From contig JAJZUP010000001.1 in the NCBI GenBank assembly GCA_021848465.1, positions 62,001-126,000 of the forward strand: 64,000 bases of DNA, written 5' to 3'. Of this stretch, positions 1 through 8,265 are shown one piece after another; the first letter of the stretch is position 1; every line of letters starts with the position of its first letter. This DNA is from Pseudomonadota bacterium (GTDB lineage Bacteria; Pseudomonadota; Gammaproteobacteria; Burkholderiales; Gallionellaceae). A program made the translations under genes and the position numbers. The notes under the pieces are model-generated. The model was not told where the DNA came from. It saw nothing but the letters and a program-made list of their open reading frames with translations, and did no database searches.

Positions 1-1
1 G

Positions 2-421
2 CTGGAAATTCCTGCCGCACTAATCGAGCGGCGCCCGGATATGCGCGCGGCCCAACTGTCCATACAACCCTCCAGTGAGCAGTATCAGCATATCCATGCA
101 GACATTCTGAAAAGCACCGAAGCCATCCTGCTGGAAATCTACTACGACAACCTTGGCCTCAGGGCAGCGCAGGCAGCCGGCCAGGAAAGCGATATGTCGC
201 TGTCGGCCGCGCGAGCTCGCCACTCCAGCAACCAAACCAGCTACCGCGAATTGCTGGAGAGCGAGCTCGACAACCAGCTTGCCATCCTGCAGCTGACCCA
301 GGCCCGCGCACTGCAACTCGGCGACGCAGTCATGCTCTATCATGCACTGGCCGGCCCCTGGTGGACCGAGCCGGTCTCGCTGCGGATTTCGCATGAGCTC
401 CGCGCTGCAGCAGAACGGTAG
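2..421 (+). pseudogene. Remnant of a NodT-type outer-membrane efflux lipoprotein (3' part)
   Basis: The reading frame is open from the window edge to a TAG stop. It begins with the IPAALIERRPDMRAAQ signature typical of the middle of NodT/OprM-like outer-membrane factors of RND pumps. It ends with the usual family tail, in which a helix (SYRELLESELDNQLAILQL) is followed by an ALAGPWW end. Between these two motifs the family normally has about 200 residues; here there are only about 70. The piece therefore looks internally deleted and probably cannot form a full TolC-like barrel. It converges on modC with a 2-bp gap. The upstream part lies outside the window, so I cannot tell whether the rest of the gene is intact. 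Confidence 0.6.
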
Positions 422-423
422 CG

Positions 424-1494
424 TTACATCAGCGCCACGCTTTTCACCTGGGCGCACACATACATTCCCTCATGCAATCCAAGCTGGTCGCGCGACCGCC
501 GCGTGATGCGCGCCAACAATGCCTGCGACTCGCCTGCCAGCATACGCACCATGACCTTGTCCGGCCCGCTGTCGCTGATTGCTTCGATACGCGCATTGAG
601 GATATTGTTGATGCTGCTGCCTTGCGGCACCTGCGTGGCGATGCTCACGTCGCGCGCCAGCACGCGTGCGCGTAGCCGCGTGCCGAACGGTTGCGCCACC
701 TTGCCCACCCACAGGTGCCCGCCGGAAAAATCCAGCCGGGACAAGGAATACTTCTCGTCATGTTGCGCCAGTTCGGCTTCGACCACCACACCGGCATCGT
801 CAAATTGCGCAAGCGGCAAATCCAGCCGCGCCAGCGTGGCGTGCAGCGGCCCGCTCGCGCTAACCCGCCCCCGTTCCAGCAACACCAGGTGATCCGCCAA
901 TCGCGCCACTTCATCCATGGCGTGGCTGACGTATAACACCGGGATTTGCAGTTCGCGATGCAAACGCTCAAGGTACGGCAGGATGTCCTGCTTGCTACCA
1001 GCATCCAGTGCGGAAAGCGGCTCATCCATCAGCAGCAACCGCGGACTGCTCAACAACGCGCGCCCAATCGCCACGCGCTGGCGCTCGCCTCCGGACAGTT
1101 GCGCCGCCTCCTTGCGCGCCATCAACTGCGACAAGCCCAGCCACTCGACGACCTGCTCGACCTGTACCTTGCGCAGGGAGGGCGTCACGCGCCGGTAGCC
1201 ATATTCCAGATTGGCGCGCACCGACAAATGCGGGAACAGGCTGGCCTCCTGGAATACATAGCCCAATGGGCGGCGATGCACGGGCACGAAAGTGCGCTCG
1301 TCCTGCCAGGTTTCGCCGTTGATGCGCAAGGTTCCCGGTGCGCGCTCCAACCCGGCGATGCAGCGCAGCAACGTGGTTTTACCCGAACCGGATACACCGA
1401 ACAACGCAGTCACACCCTGCCCCGGCGCAACGAATCCGGCGTCCAGCACAAAGCTTCCGCGTTGCAATCTGAAGCTGGCCTGGACACTGCTCAT
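424..1494 (-). CDS. modC: Molybdate ABC transporter ATP-binding protein ModC
   Basis: This is the ATPase that powers molybdate import through ModB. The 356-residue protein has a Walker A motif (GVSGSGKTT, about residues 33-41), the ABC signature LSGGERQR (about 133), Walker B LLLMDEP, and the H-loop in [10 protein letters not shown]-terminal Mop-like domain (about 290-355) binds oxyanion, as expected for ModC and unlike most ABC ATPases. The chosen ATG overlaps the modB stop as ATGA. Longer in-frame starts would run inside modB and have no family similarity. It is the last gene of modEABC. Confidence 0.95.
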   Translation of the reverse strand: MSSVQASFRLQRGSFVLDAGFVAPGQGVTALFGVSGSGKTTLLRCIAGLERAPGTLRINGETWQDERTFVPVHRRPLGYVFQEASLFPHLSVRANLEYGYRRVTPSLRKVQVEQVVEWLGLSQLMARKEAAQLSGGERQRVAIGRALLSSPRLLLMDEPLSALDAGSKQDILPYLERLHRELQIPVLYVSHAMDEVARLADHLVLLERGRVSASGPLHATLARLDLPLAQFDDAGVVVEAELAQHDEKYSLSRLDFSGGHLWVGKVAQPFGTRLRARVLARDVSIATQVPQGSSINNILNARIEAISDSGPDKVMVRMLAGESQALLARITRRSRDQLGLHEGMYVCAQVKSVALM

Positions 1495-2174
1495 CGCCCC
1501 ACCCTGACCTTTCCGCCGACCAGATACAGCGCAAGCAATACCAGGAACGAAAACAGCACCATGCCGCCTGCCAGCACATGCGCGGCGCCATACTCCACGG
1601 CCTCCACATGGTTGTAGATCGCGATGGACAGCACGCGCGTCTCGCCCTGGATGTTGCCGCCCAGCATCAGCACCACGCCGAACTCGCCCACTGTATGCGC
1701 AAACGCCAGGATGATGGCGGTCAGGAAACCGGGACGCGCCAACGGCAGTGCCACGCTGACAAAACGATCCCACGCGTTGGCGCGCAACGTGGCCGCCACT
1801 TCCAGCGGGCGCATACCCACAGCCTCAATCGCGTTCTGGATCGGCTGCACGGCAAATGGCAACGAGAATATAACCGAGCCCGCCACCAGACCGGCAAAGG
1901 TGAACGGCAAGCGCCCCAGATGCAAAGCTTGCGTCAATTCGCCCACCCAGCCGTGCGGCCCCATCAGCAACAGCAGGTAAAAGCCCAGCACCGATGGCGG
2001 CAGCACCAGCGGCAACGCCACGCAGGCCGCGACGATGCCCCTGTACCAGCGCGTGCTGAATGCCAGCCACCACGCCAGCGGCGTCGCGACCAGCAACAGC
2101 AGCAAGGTAGTCACACCGGCCAACTTCAAGGTCAGCCAGACCGCCTGCACATCATCCGGACTCAGGTCATTCAT
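1491..2174 (-). CDS. modB: Molybdate ABC transporter permease ModB
   Basis: This is the inner-membrane channel subunit of the molybdate importer. It has 227 residues and five or so hydrophobic segments. The EAA-loop region reads [24 protein letters not shown] (broken up: [14 protein letters not shown], about residues 118-131), which docks to ModC. The family hallmark [20 protein letters not shown] lies near residue 160 and fits ModB-type permeases. It starts with ATG 8 bp after modA and ends overlapping modC by 4 bp, so translation of the two is probably coupled. Confidence 0.95.
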   Translation of the reverse strand: MNDLSPDDVQAVWLTLKLAGVTTLLLLLVATPLAWWLAFSTRWYRGIVAACVALPLVLPPSVLGFYLLLLMGPHGWVGELTQALHLGRLPFTFAGLVAGSVIFSLPFAVQPIQNAIEAVGMRPLEVAATLRANAWDRFVSVALPLARPGFLTAIILAFAHTVGEFGVVLMLGGNIQGETRVLSIAIYNHVEAVEYGAAHVLAGGMVLFSFLVLLALYLVGGKVRVGR

Positions 2175-2181
2175 ACATGCA

Positions 2182-2937
2182 TCAAGGCAGGCCGTAGCCG
2201 AAGCTGCGGATCACCGCCTTGGCCTTGTCGCTCTTCAGGTAGGCCAGCAGCGCCTTGGCTGCCGCATTGTCCTTGGCGTTGCTCAACAGCACCGCGCCCT
2301 GGCGGATCGGGTTATACAGCTGTGCCGGAACCAGCCAGTATGAGCCCTCGCTGACCTTGCCATCCTTGGTAACCTGCGACAGCGCGATAAACCCGATCTC
2401 GGCATTGCCGCTGGCAATGAACTGGTAGGTCTGTGCAATGCTTTCACCAGTCACCAGCTTGTTTTGCAACACGTTCCACAAATTCATGTCCTCCAGCGTT
2501 TCCCTGGCCGCCAGCCCGTAAGGGGCGAGCTTGGGATCGGCATAGGCAATCTTGTTGTACTTGCCCTTGCGCAATACATGCCCCTGGTCATCCACCAGCC
2601 CCGGCTGCGCACTCCATAACACCAGCTTGCCCAATGCGTAGATGAAGTCCGAGCCTTCAACGGCCAACCCTTCTTTTTGCAGCAACTTCGGATTCTTCAC
2701 GTCAGCCGCCAGGAAAATGTCGAACGGCGCCCCCTCCTTGATCTGCGAATAGAACTTGCCGCTGGAACCGAACGAGAGCTTGACCGTATGCCCGGTTTCC
2801 TTCTGGAATTCCGCCACGATCATCTGCATGGGCTCGGTGAAATTGGCGGCCACGGCAGCATTCACTTCCCCGGCCATGGCGACTTGCCCTTGCAACGCCA
2901 TCAACGCTGCCGCGATCAATACTTTCAATATTTTCAT
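2182..2937 (-). CDS. modA: Periplasmic molybdate-binding protein ModA
   Basis: This is the solute-binding protein that delivers molybdate (and probably tungstate) to ModBC. It has 251 residues. A signal peptide ([17 protein letters not shown], cut after AMA) is followed by the ModA core, with [10 protein letters not shown] near the N-terminus, [24 protein letters not shown] split over about residues 55-80, and a C-terminal [19 protein letters not shown] chose the ATG at 2937 because it gives a proper signal peptide and has an AGGAG ribosome site just upstream; the longer frame has neither. It lies 11 bp after modE. Confidence 0.95.
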   Translation of the reverse strand: MKILKVLIAAALMALQGQVAMAGEVNAAVAANFTEPMQMIVAEFQKETGHTVKLSFGSSGKFYSQIKEGAPFDIFLAADVKNPKLLQKEGLAVEGSDFIYALGKLVLWSAQPGLVDDQGHVLRKGKYNKIAYADPKLAPYGLAARETLEDMNLWNVLQNKLVTGESIAQTYQFIASGNAEIGFIALSQVTKDGKVSEGSYWLVPAQLYNPIRQGAVLLSNAKDNAAAKALLAYLKSDKAKAVIRSFGYGLP

Positions 2938-2948
2938 TTCGACTCTCC

Positions 2949-3773
2949 TCACGCATTGACTGCCAGGATCACATGCGACGCCTTGATCAGCGCGCAAGCC
3001 TTGACGCCATCCTTCAGGCCTAGCGTCTTGATGCTGTCGTTGGTCACCACGGCAGCCACACTCTTGCCTCCCGCCAGCTCAATCACCACCTCGCCGTTCA
3101 CCGCCCCCTCCTGGCAACGCACCACCGTACCGTGCAGTTCGTTGCGAGCGCTGGTCTTGAAACCGTCCGACGTAGTCACGATCACCCAGGGGGCCTTCAC
3201 CATCGCATACGCCTCGCTCCCTACTTTGAGGCCAAGGTGCTCCACGCTGTTATGCGTAATCACCGCCGCCAGCGTATCGCCGCCGCCGATGTCCAGAATC
3301 ACCTCTGCATTGATCGGCCCCAGCTTGATGCTTTTAACTGTCCCGAAGAACTGGTTGCGCGCACTTGTCTTCATGTCGAATCTCCTGATCATGTGGTAAT
3401 ACTCGTCAAAATCGTCCATCACCTGTGCCAGTTTTTTGAGTACCTGTTCGCGTTCCTGCTCCAGCCTGCGGTAAGCGCCCGCCACCCTGCGGCCATAAGT
3501 GGTGAGCGTTGTCCCACCGCCTTTCTGGCCACCGGTCTTGCGCTCTACCAGCGGCTGTTCGGACAGGTTGTTGATCGCCTCCACTGCTTCCCAGGCAGCC
3601 TTGTAGCTCATACCCATTGCCTGGGCGGCAGCGGAAATCGAGCCTGTAGCATCGATGCGTTCCAGTAATTCCAGATGATCCCAGCGCCGCCCGCGTGCAA
3701 TCTTCAGGCTGGACACCACTCCGGTTTCCGGCTTCTTTTCCTGCTTCTTATTATCTGCAACGGATAGCACCAT
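2949..3773 (-). CDS. modE: Molybdate-responsive transcriptional regulator ModE
   Basis: ModE binds molybdate and then represses mod genes. The 274-residue protein has the usual layout. An N-terminal winged helix-turn-helix (about 30-110, with ATGSISAAAQAMGMSYKAAW split as GSISAAAQAMGMSYKAAW) is followed by two C-terminal Mop domains, both starting with the same TSARN[QE] motif (TSARNQFFGTV and TSARNELHGTV). A GTG six bases earlier is in frame, but GAGG is spaced 5 nt from the ATG at 3773, so I prefer the ATG. It is the first gene of modEABC. Two ModE-box-like palindromes lie in the region upstream, suggesting autoregulation. Confidence 0.95.
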   Translation of the reverse strand: MVLSVADNKKQEKKPETGVVSSLKIARGRRWDHLELLERIDATGSISAAAQAMGMSYKAAWEAVEAINNLSEQPLVERKTGGQKGGGTTLTTYGRRVAGAYRRLEQEREQVLKKLAQVMDDFDEYYHMIRRFDMKTSARNQFFGTVKSIKLGPINAEVILDIGGGDTLAAVITHNSVEHLGLKVGSEAYAMVKAPWVIVTTSDGFKTSARNELHGTVVRCQEGAVNGEVVIELAGGKSVAAVVTNDSIKTLGLKDGVKACALIKASHVILAVNA

Positions 3774-3920
3774 GATCACCTCACTCGTTATTACTTAGCA
3801 CATCACAACGGTTAGCAAATGCAGTGCCAGCCTCTCGCTCACTCTCATCCCGCGTAGAACCTGACGTTTTGCTTTCAATCCGCCCTGATTGCTGTTGCAT
3901 TCACCACAAATTGGCGCTTT

Positions 3921-3944
3921 CGTTACAACCTTAAGGTTATAACG
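3921..3944. promoter_or_regulatory. ModE-box-like palindrome 1 (modE/porin intergenic region)
   Basis: This is a 24-nt near-perfect inverted repeat. The left half is CGTTACAACCTT and the right half is AAGGTTATAACG, with a single mismatched pair. The outer CGTTA...TAACG and the total length match the known E. coli Mo box (CGTTATAT, 8 nt, ACATAACG). It lies 148 bp before modE and 123 bp before the porin start. The assignment rests on motif similarity plus its place next to modE. Confidence 0.65.
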
Positions 3945-4017
3945 CTACGTTTACCCACCACTTTTCTTGTTTCATCGACTGATTTTCCTTGGCATGTCAT
4001 TTGCTGTTACGTCATAG

Positions 4018-4041
4018 CGATATGTAAATAACTACATAACG
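4018..4041. promoter_or_regulatory. ModE-box-like palindrome 2, just upstream of the porin
   Basis: This 24-nt site has left half CGATATGTAAAT and right half AACTACATAACG. The right end TACATAACG is identical to the right end of the classical E. coli modA Mo box, and the left end differs at two positions from CGTTATAT. It ends 26 bp before the porin ATG, a position where bound ModE would block transcription of the porin. Confidence 0.65.
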
Positions 4042-4067
4042 AGACCATTATCACATAGGAGCATAAA

Positions 4068-5228
4068 ATGACTAAATCCAGATTCAGCCCGCTGCTGGCA
4101 ATTTTGCTGGCAGCCCCCTTACCCGCACTGGCCGATTCCGCCAATGTCTCCATATACGGCATGGCCGATGTCTCATATGACCTGGTCGACACCGGCACCA
4201 GCGCCAGCGGCACTCAAGGCACCCTCATCGACAAGGCCACCAGCAATGCCTCGCGCATTGGCTTCAAAGGTGCTGAAGACCTTGGTGGCGGACTGGCCGC
4301 CAACTGGCAGATCGAGACGCTGGTGCAGCTCGACAATTCATCCAACTCCTGCGCTGCCGGAGCCGCCTGTACTGCCAACAACGGCATCTTCGCCACCCGC
4401 AACAGCTTCGGCAGTCTGTCCAGCAAGGACTACGGCACCCTGCTGATCGGACGTTACGACACCCCGTACAAGATCGCCACCCGCAAACTGGATAGTTTCG
4501 GCGACAGCATTGCCGATAACCGCAGCTTGTTCGGGACGGTCAGCAGCACCTCTGCCGGCACCTCGTTTGTCACCAAACAACCTGATGTGGTGGCCTACAC
4601 CTCGCCGATGCTGGCCGGTTTTACCGCTGCGGTTGCCCATGTAAACCTGGCGGAAACCGCGACCGCCGCCGCCGCGGCCAAGGCCAATGCGACCTCGCTC
4701 GCCGTTATGTACCAGTCGGAAACCCTGTATGGCTCACTGGGCTACGAAACGCACAAACTCGATAGCGTGCGAGTCGGGGGCAGCGAATCGGCCTGGGTCG
4801 CGGCATTCGGCTACACGCTGGATGAGCTTGCGCTGTCAGCCGCTTATGAAAGCACCCGCGATACGCTGGGTGGCGCAACTTCGCCCACTGCCTGCTCCAG
4901 GCTGGCGGCAAATGCCGACTGCTTCGGCCATTCGGCGGCTTATGTAACCGCCAAATATGCGATCGGCAGCGGCAGCGTCAAAATTGCCTACACCAAGGCC
5001 GCCGCGCTTGCCTATGCCGCGAATACCGGTGCGACGCAGGCATCCTTCGGCTACGACTACCGCCTGAGCAAGCACACCACGCTGTATGCGCTCTACACCC
5101 GCCTCGCCAACGAGACAGCAGCCAACTACAGCCTGGCCAGCAGTGCCTATTCCAGCGCAACCACCACTTCAATCGGGGCCGGCTCAACCATGTCGGCCTG
5201 GTCACTGGGCTTCCGGCAAACCTTCTAG
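4068..5228 (+). CDS. Gram-negative porin (beta-barrel), candidate Mo-regulated
   Basis: This 386-residue protein has a signal peptide (MTKSRFSPLLAILLAAPLPA, cut after ALA). It then has the betaproteobacterial general porin pattern: SVSIYG-like start (NVSIYGMADVSYDL), SRIGFKGAEDLGGGLAANW, RNSFGSLSSKDYGTLLIGRYDTPYK (split), and a C-terminal Phe in LGFRQTF for barrel assembly. It forms a trimeric outer-membrane diffusion channel. Its divergence from modEABC and the ModE-like box right upstream suggest it is induced when molybdate is scarce and may aid oxyanion entry; that role is inferred. An AGGAG ribosome site precedes the ATG. Confidence 0.85.
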   Translation: MTKSRFSPLLAILLAAPLPALADSANVSIYGMADVSYDLVDTGTSASGTQGTLIDKATSNASRIGFKGAEDLGGGLAANWQIETLVQLDNSSNSCAAGAACTANNGIFATRNSFGSLSSKDYGTLLIGRYDTPYKIATRKLDSFGDSIADNRSLFGTVSSTSAGTSFVTKQPDVVAYTSPMLAGFTAAVAHVNLAETATAAAAAKANATSLAVMYQSETLYGSLGYETHKLDSVRVGGSESAWVAAFGYTLDELALSAAYESTRDTLGGATSPTACSRLAANADCFGHSAAYVTAKYAIGSGSVKIAYTKAAALAYAANTGATQASFGYDYRLSKHTTLYALYTRLANETAANYSLASSAYSSATTTSIGAGSTMSAWSLGFRQTF

Positions 5229-5589
5229 GGCGTGTTAACGCTAATTTCGCGTCTGCGACGAGGGCGACCGGGGATGTCCTCCGCGAAGCAGGACGCGCCG
5301 TAGTGCAAGCCACTACAAGCGGCTTGCGACAAAGGAGGGCGCCCCAGTCGCCCGTCCCGAAGGGTTGTTGAGAGAAGGTCGCGTCTGCGGCGTTGCAACC
5401 CTTGCGGATGGGCGGTCGCGACACGTTACTGCGTAGCAGCCGATTGCGGGAGCGACCGCTGGCGACCATTCCCGCACCCGCCGCTTCGCGCACCGTGTCA
5501 TGGTCGCTACCATTCGCAGCGGCTTGCGCCTTGCATCCACAACCTTCTCGCGGCAACGCAGGCGTGAAATTAGCGTTAGCACGCCCTAG
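5225..5589. repeat. MITE-like non-coding element with inverted ends and CTAG flanks
   Basis: The ends are inverted copies. The left is CTAG-GGCGTGTTAACGCTAA continuing into TTTC; the right is its reverse complement with one mismatch (T for C). CTAG borders both sides, so it may be a duplicated target or part of the repeat. The porin stop codon TAG sits inside the left CTAG. No credible protein is encoded inside. The stretch 5229-5692 otherwise holds only this element and the palindrome at 5642. YTAR-type targets such as CTAG are used by IS5-family elements, so a derived MITE is possible. Confidence 0.6.
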
Positions 5590-5641
5590 GCCACGCCATG
5601 TAGTTTCAATAACGTGCGACATTGTTTAGACTGCCCGGACA

Positions 5642-5663
5642 CCGGGCTGCTGCAGCAGCCCGG
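5642..5663. repeat. Perfect 22-nt palindrome before the lipoprotein gene
   Basis: The sequence CCGGGCTGCTG followed by its exact inverse CAGCAGCCCGG forms a perfect dyad 29 bp before the next gene. There is no T-run after it, so it is not a clear terminator. It could be a protein-binding site or part of an mRNA leader hairpin. Confidence 0.5.
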
Positions 5664-5692
5664 ACGCCTTAAAGCGACAGGAAACCAATCTG

Positions 5693-6757
5693 ATGGGCAG
5701 ACATCTTTGCATCGCACTGCTGATCCTGCTGGCCGGCTGCCAGCACCGTGCGGCCGATTTGCAAAAGGCCGACGTGGCGCCACTGCATGCCGGAGCAACG
5801 GTGCACCTGCGCGTGCTGCACGCAATTAATCCGCGCTTTCCCAGCATGACGCCCGAGCAGTTGCGCATGATGCTGGACACAACGCGCAAGACCGTCAAAC
5901 AGAATTTCAACGTCGACATCGAGTTCGACGGCATCCATGAGAGCAGCGTTACCGACCTGTTCGCACGCCTGCCGCAGCCGCTGATGGATGAAGTCCGTAA
6001 GGAAATCTACGACTTCAAGCACGGCAAAGGCAACCGCGATCGGCTGATCGACAGCATCTACACCTCTCTCAAACAGCGCAACACTCGCCTCGGTGATGCG
6101 CTGCTGTTCGCACGCCCCTACCTGCCTGGGAAACTGAAACCGGACAGTCTGGAGTCGCTGAGCGCATTGCTGGCGCAAGTCATGCTGGAACGGCTGGACA
6201 ACTGGCGCAATCTCAAGGCGGCCGACGGCCAACCCGTGATTGACGACACGCCGTACAACGAGTGGATCTACTGGGATGCGCTGGGATATGCCGAGCTGCC
6301 GTACGACATCGTGATCAGCAACCAGTTGATCGCCAGTGTCGAGTATGCCGATATTGACGTGCATTCCGCCCTGCGCGGCGGGGTATCGGTCGGCACCACC
6401 AGCTATAGCCGCAACAACCGTTTCGCGGCATTTTCATTCTGGAGCACCTTCCCGTTCCTCGATACCTCTGCGTATACACGGGAACTGCGCGGCGGCGAGA
6501 CCTATACGCCAGAGGAAGCGGCGCAACTATCCGGTGCCTACCTGGCGCATGAAATCGGGCATTTGCTGTTTCAGTTCAACCACCCGTTCGGGCAACAGGC
6601 CTGTGCGATGAACCCGGCCCAGATGCTGCACTTCCGCGCCTGGCGCGATCACCTGGATGCAACGGCCTGCGCAATAGGCAGCCGTCCGGAAATGATGCCC
6701 GGGGCAATGCCGGTTTATTTCAGCGCTCACCTGAAGGAAATTGGCAACATGCACTAG
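5693..6757 (+). CDS. Putative lipoprotein with a HExxH zinc-protease motif
   Basis: This 354-residue protein begins with a lipoprotein signal (IALLILLAGC, lipobox LAGC at about 14-17), so it should be anchored in an envelope membrane. Near residue 285 it carries HEIGHLLFQFNH, a HExxH-x6-H arrangement like zinc metallopeptidases, although the third His is one residue further out than in metzincins. The rest is mostly alpha-helical and charged, with no domain I recognise. Substrate unknown. An AGGAAA ribosome site precedes the ATG. Its stop is 6 bp from the convergent Crp/Fnr gene. Confidence 0.6.
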   Translation: MGRHLCIALLILLAGCQHRAADLQKADVAPLHAGATVHLRVLHAINPRFPSMTPEQLRMMLDTTRKTVKQNFNVDIEFDGIHESSVTDLFARLPQPLMDEVRKEIYDFKHGKGNRDRLIDSIYTSLKQRNTRLGDALLFARPYLPGKLKPDSLESLSALLAQVMLERLDNWRNLKAADGQPVIDDTPYNEWIYWDALGYAELPYDIVISNQLIASVEYADIDVHSALRGGVSVGTTSYSRNNRFAAFSFWSTFPFLDTSAYTRELRGGETYTPEEAAQLSGAYLAHEIGHLLFQFNHPFGQQACAMNPAQMLHFRAWRDHLDATACAIGSRPEMMPGAMPVYFSAHLKEIGNMH

Positions 6758-6763
6758 GTCGCC

Positions 6764-7393
6764 CTAGTACTGATAGTCGCTTGAGCGTAACAATGAAATC
6801 GTTTTTCCTTCAATTTTTAACCGCCCCTGCCCCGCCAGTTTCTTCAGGGTTCGATAAAGCGCCTCATGGCTCAGCCCCAACTCTTCAGCCCACGCCTTGC
6901 GAGATTGACTCAGGGTGAGTACCCCATCAGCTCCTTCAGATTCCAGATAATGCACAATACGCTCCCCCGCATTATGCAAGCTCAATCTCTCACATCTGGT
7001 GCGGAGTTTCCGTACCTCCCGCGCCAGTAATGCCATCCACATCGTGCGGAAATGGGCGTTCCCTTCCAGTGCATGCAAAAACTCACTCAGCGGAAAACAT
7101 AACAGCCGTGTATTCTCCGCCGCCACAGCATCACAGTGATAGGTCTTACTATCAATACTGGCTTCGGCAATAAAGCCGCCGCGCGATCGCTGCAGCACAA
7201 TACGGCCACCTGAAGCATCATGACGAACAAGCCGAACCTCTCCGCTCAGCAGACAATACAGGTAACATACCGAAGAACCCGCCCTGAACAACATTTCGCC
7301 CGCCGCGATATTTCGCCGCTCAGTGACCTTGCGCAAATCGCCAGGAATAAATTCAAGAAACCCCTGGGATTCAATAAGCGTATGCCAGTCCAT
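6764..7393 (-). CDS. Crp/Fnr-family transcriptional regulator
   Basis: The protein has 209 residues from the ATG at 7393 (MDWHTLIESQ). An N-terminal cyclic-nucleotide-binding fold (LFRAGSSVCYLYCLLSGEVRLV, given here as FRAGSSVCYLYCLLSG; about 30-110) is followed by a dimer helix and a C-terminal winged helix (SRKAWAEELGLSHEALYRTL, about 165-184). There is no FNR-type N-terminal Cys cluster, so it is not a classical FNR; the sensed signal is unknown. A start 45 bp further up exists, but it would place a regulator-like palindrome (7411-7426) inside the gene. The next gene, divergent, is a c-type cytochrome. Confidence 0.8.
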   Translation of the reverse strand: MDWHTLIESQGFLEFIPGDLRKVTERRNIAAGEMLFRAGSSVCYLYCLLSGEVRLVRHDASGGRIVLQRSRGGFIAEASIDSKTYHCDAVAAENTRLLCFPLSEFLHALEGNAHFRTMWMALLAREVRKLRTRCERLSLHNAGERIVHYLESEGADGVLTLSQSRKAWAEELGLSHEALYRTLKKLAGQGRLKIEGKTISLLRSSDYQY

Positions 7394-7410
7394 GCGTTTT
7401 GTGTTCACGA

Positions 7411-7426
7411 TATGATTCAGATCATA
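7411..7426. promoter_or_regulatory. Fnr/FixK-like operator palindrome
   Basis: TATGATTCAGATCATA is a perfect dyad with a 4-nt centre. Its core TGAT-N4-ATCA matches the core of the Fnr/FixK consensus TTGAT-N4-ATCAA. It is 18 bp from the regulator start and 82 bp from the divergent cytochrome gene, so it could serve autoregulation and cytochrome control. Confidence 0.5.
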
Positions 7427-7507
7427 ACAGGTCGGCATCTATTCGAACGAGAATTAACATTCCGCCAAGCCCGGAATGCATATAACCAAAACAGGAGAAG
7501 TCACAGA

Positions 7508-7972
7508 ATGAACAAGCCAGGATTGATCACAGTCTTGTTAGCAGTCAGTTGTATTTCACCGGCCATGGCCGAAAACACGCTAACAGGCATGGATCATCGC
7601 GCGATGCATCAACACATGATGATGGATGAGCGCACACCCCTTAATCTCTCACCGCAGATGGCGCAGCACCAACTGCAAAACATGCGCTCGCATGTAGTGG
7701 CAGTCCAGACCATTATAGGCTTGCTGGCAAACAGTGATTTCAACCAAGCCGCCGATGTAGCGCACAACCAGTTGGGACTGACGGAAGAAATGCGGAAGAT
7801 GTGCAACGTCATATCCGATAATAAGGACTTCAACGAGCTTGGGCTCGCCTTCCACCAAAGCGCAGACCAGCTCGCTGACACCTTTAAAACCAAGGATATG
7901 AAAAAATCACTGGATGCACTGCATGACACCATGCAGTACTGTGTGCAATGTCATGCTACGTTCCGGCAATAG
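7508..7972 (+). CDS. Periplasmic cytochrome c'-like monoheme protein
   Basis: This is a 154-residue exported protein. A signal peptide (MNKPGLITVLLAVSCISPAMA) is followed by a Met/His-rich stretch, then a mainly helical body. A heme-attachment motif CVQCH lies at residues 145-149, at the very C-terminus. A C-terminal CxxCH in a four-helix body is the pattern of cytochrome c' and cytochrome c-556, which bind NO or carry electrons. An AGGAGA ribosome site precedes the ATG. It is divergent from a Crp/Fnr regulator that probably controls it. Confidence 0.7.
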   Translation: MNKPGLITVLLAVSCISPAMAENTLTGMDHRAMHQHMMMDERTPLNLSPQMAQHQLQNMRSHVVAVQTIIGLLANSDFNQAADVAHNQLGLTEEMRKMCNVISDNKDFNELGLAFHQSADQLADTFKTKDMKKSLDALHDTMQYCVQCHATFRQ

Positions 7973-7995
7973 TTGGAACCGGCTTTGATATCAAG

Positions 7996-8265
7996 CTAAT
8001 CGGAGTCGACCTCGGCCAGCACCACCCCGATCGCCTGCAACGGGTCATCCGTCAGGCTCAGGCAATGGTCGCCGCCCGCCACCAGGTAGAGATTGAATTT
8101 TTCGCGCCGTATGGCTGCCGGCATCCTTGCCGGCATGTCGTCATCGTTGCACAGGGTAAAACGCAGGTCCGGCCAACGCTGCCGCAAGGCAGCCAAGCCG
8201 GGCTCATCCAGCGTTGCCTGCATGGCCGCATTGGCGATCTGCTCAAGCGTTTCCGGAACGATCAT
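7996..8265 (-). CDS. Small nif-cluster protein of unknown function
   Basis: This 89-residue soluble protein overlaps the preceding NafY-like gene by 4 bp (ATGA) and is the last gene of the nifHDKT run. It has no metal-binding cysteine pattern: one Cys in FTLCNDDD and one His in GGDHCLSL. Small proteins of this kind (DUF6129-type, as I recall) are found at the end of nif operons in proteobacteria. The exact role is unknown; position suggests a part in nitrogenase maturation. Confidence 0.6.
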   Translation of the reverse strand: MIVPETLEQIANAAMQATLDEPGLAALRQRWPDLRFTLCNDDDMPARMPAAIRREKFNLYLVAGGDHCLSLTDDPLQAIGVVLAEVDSD

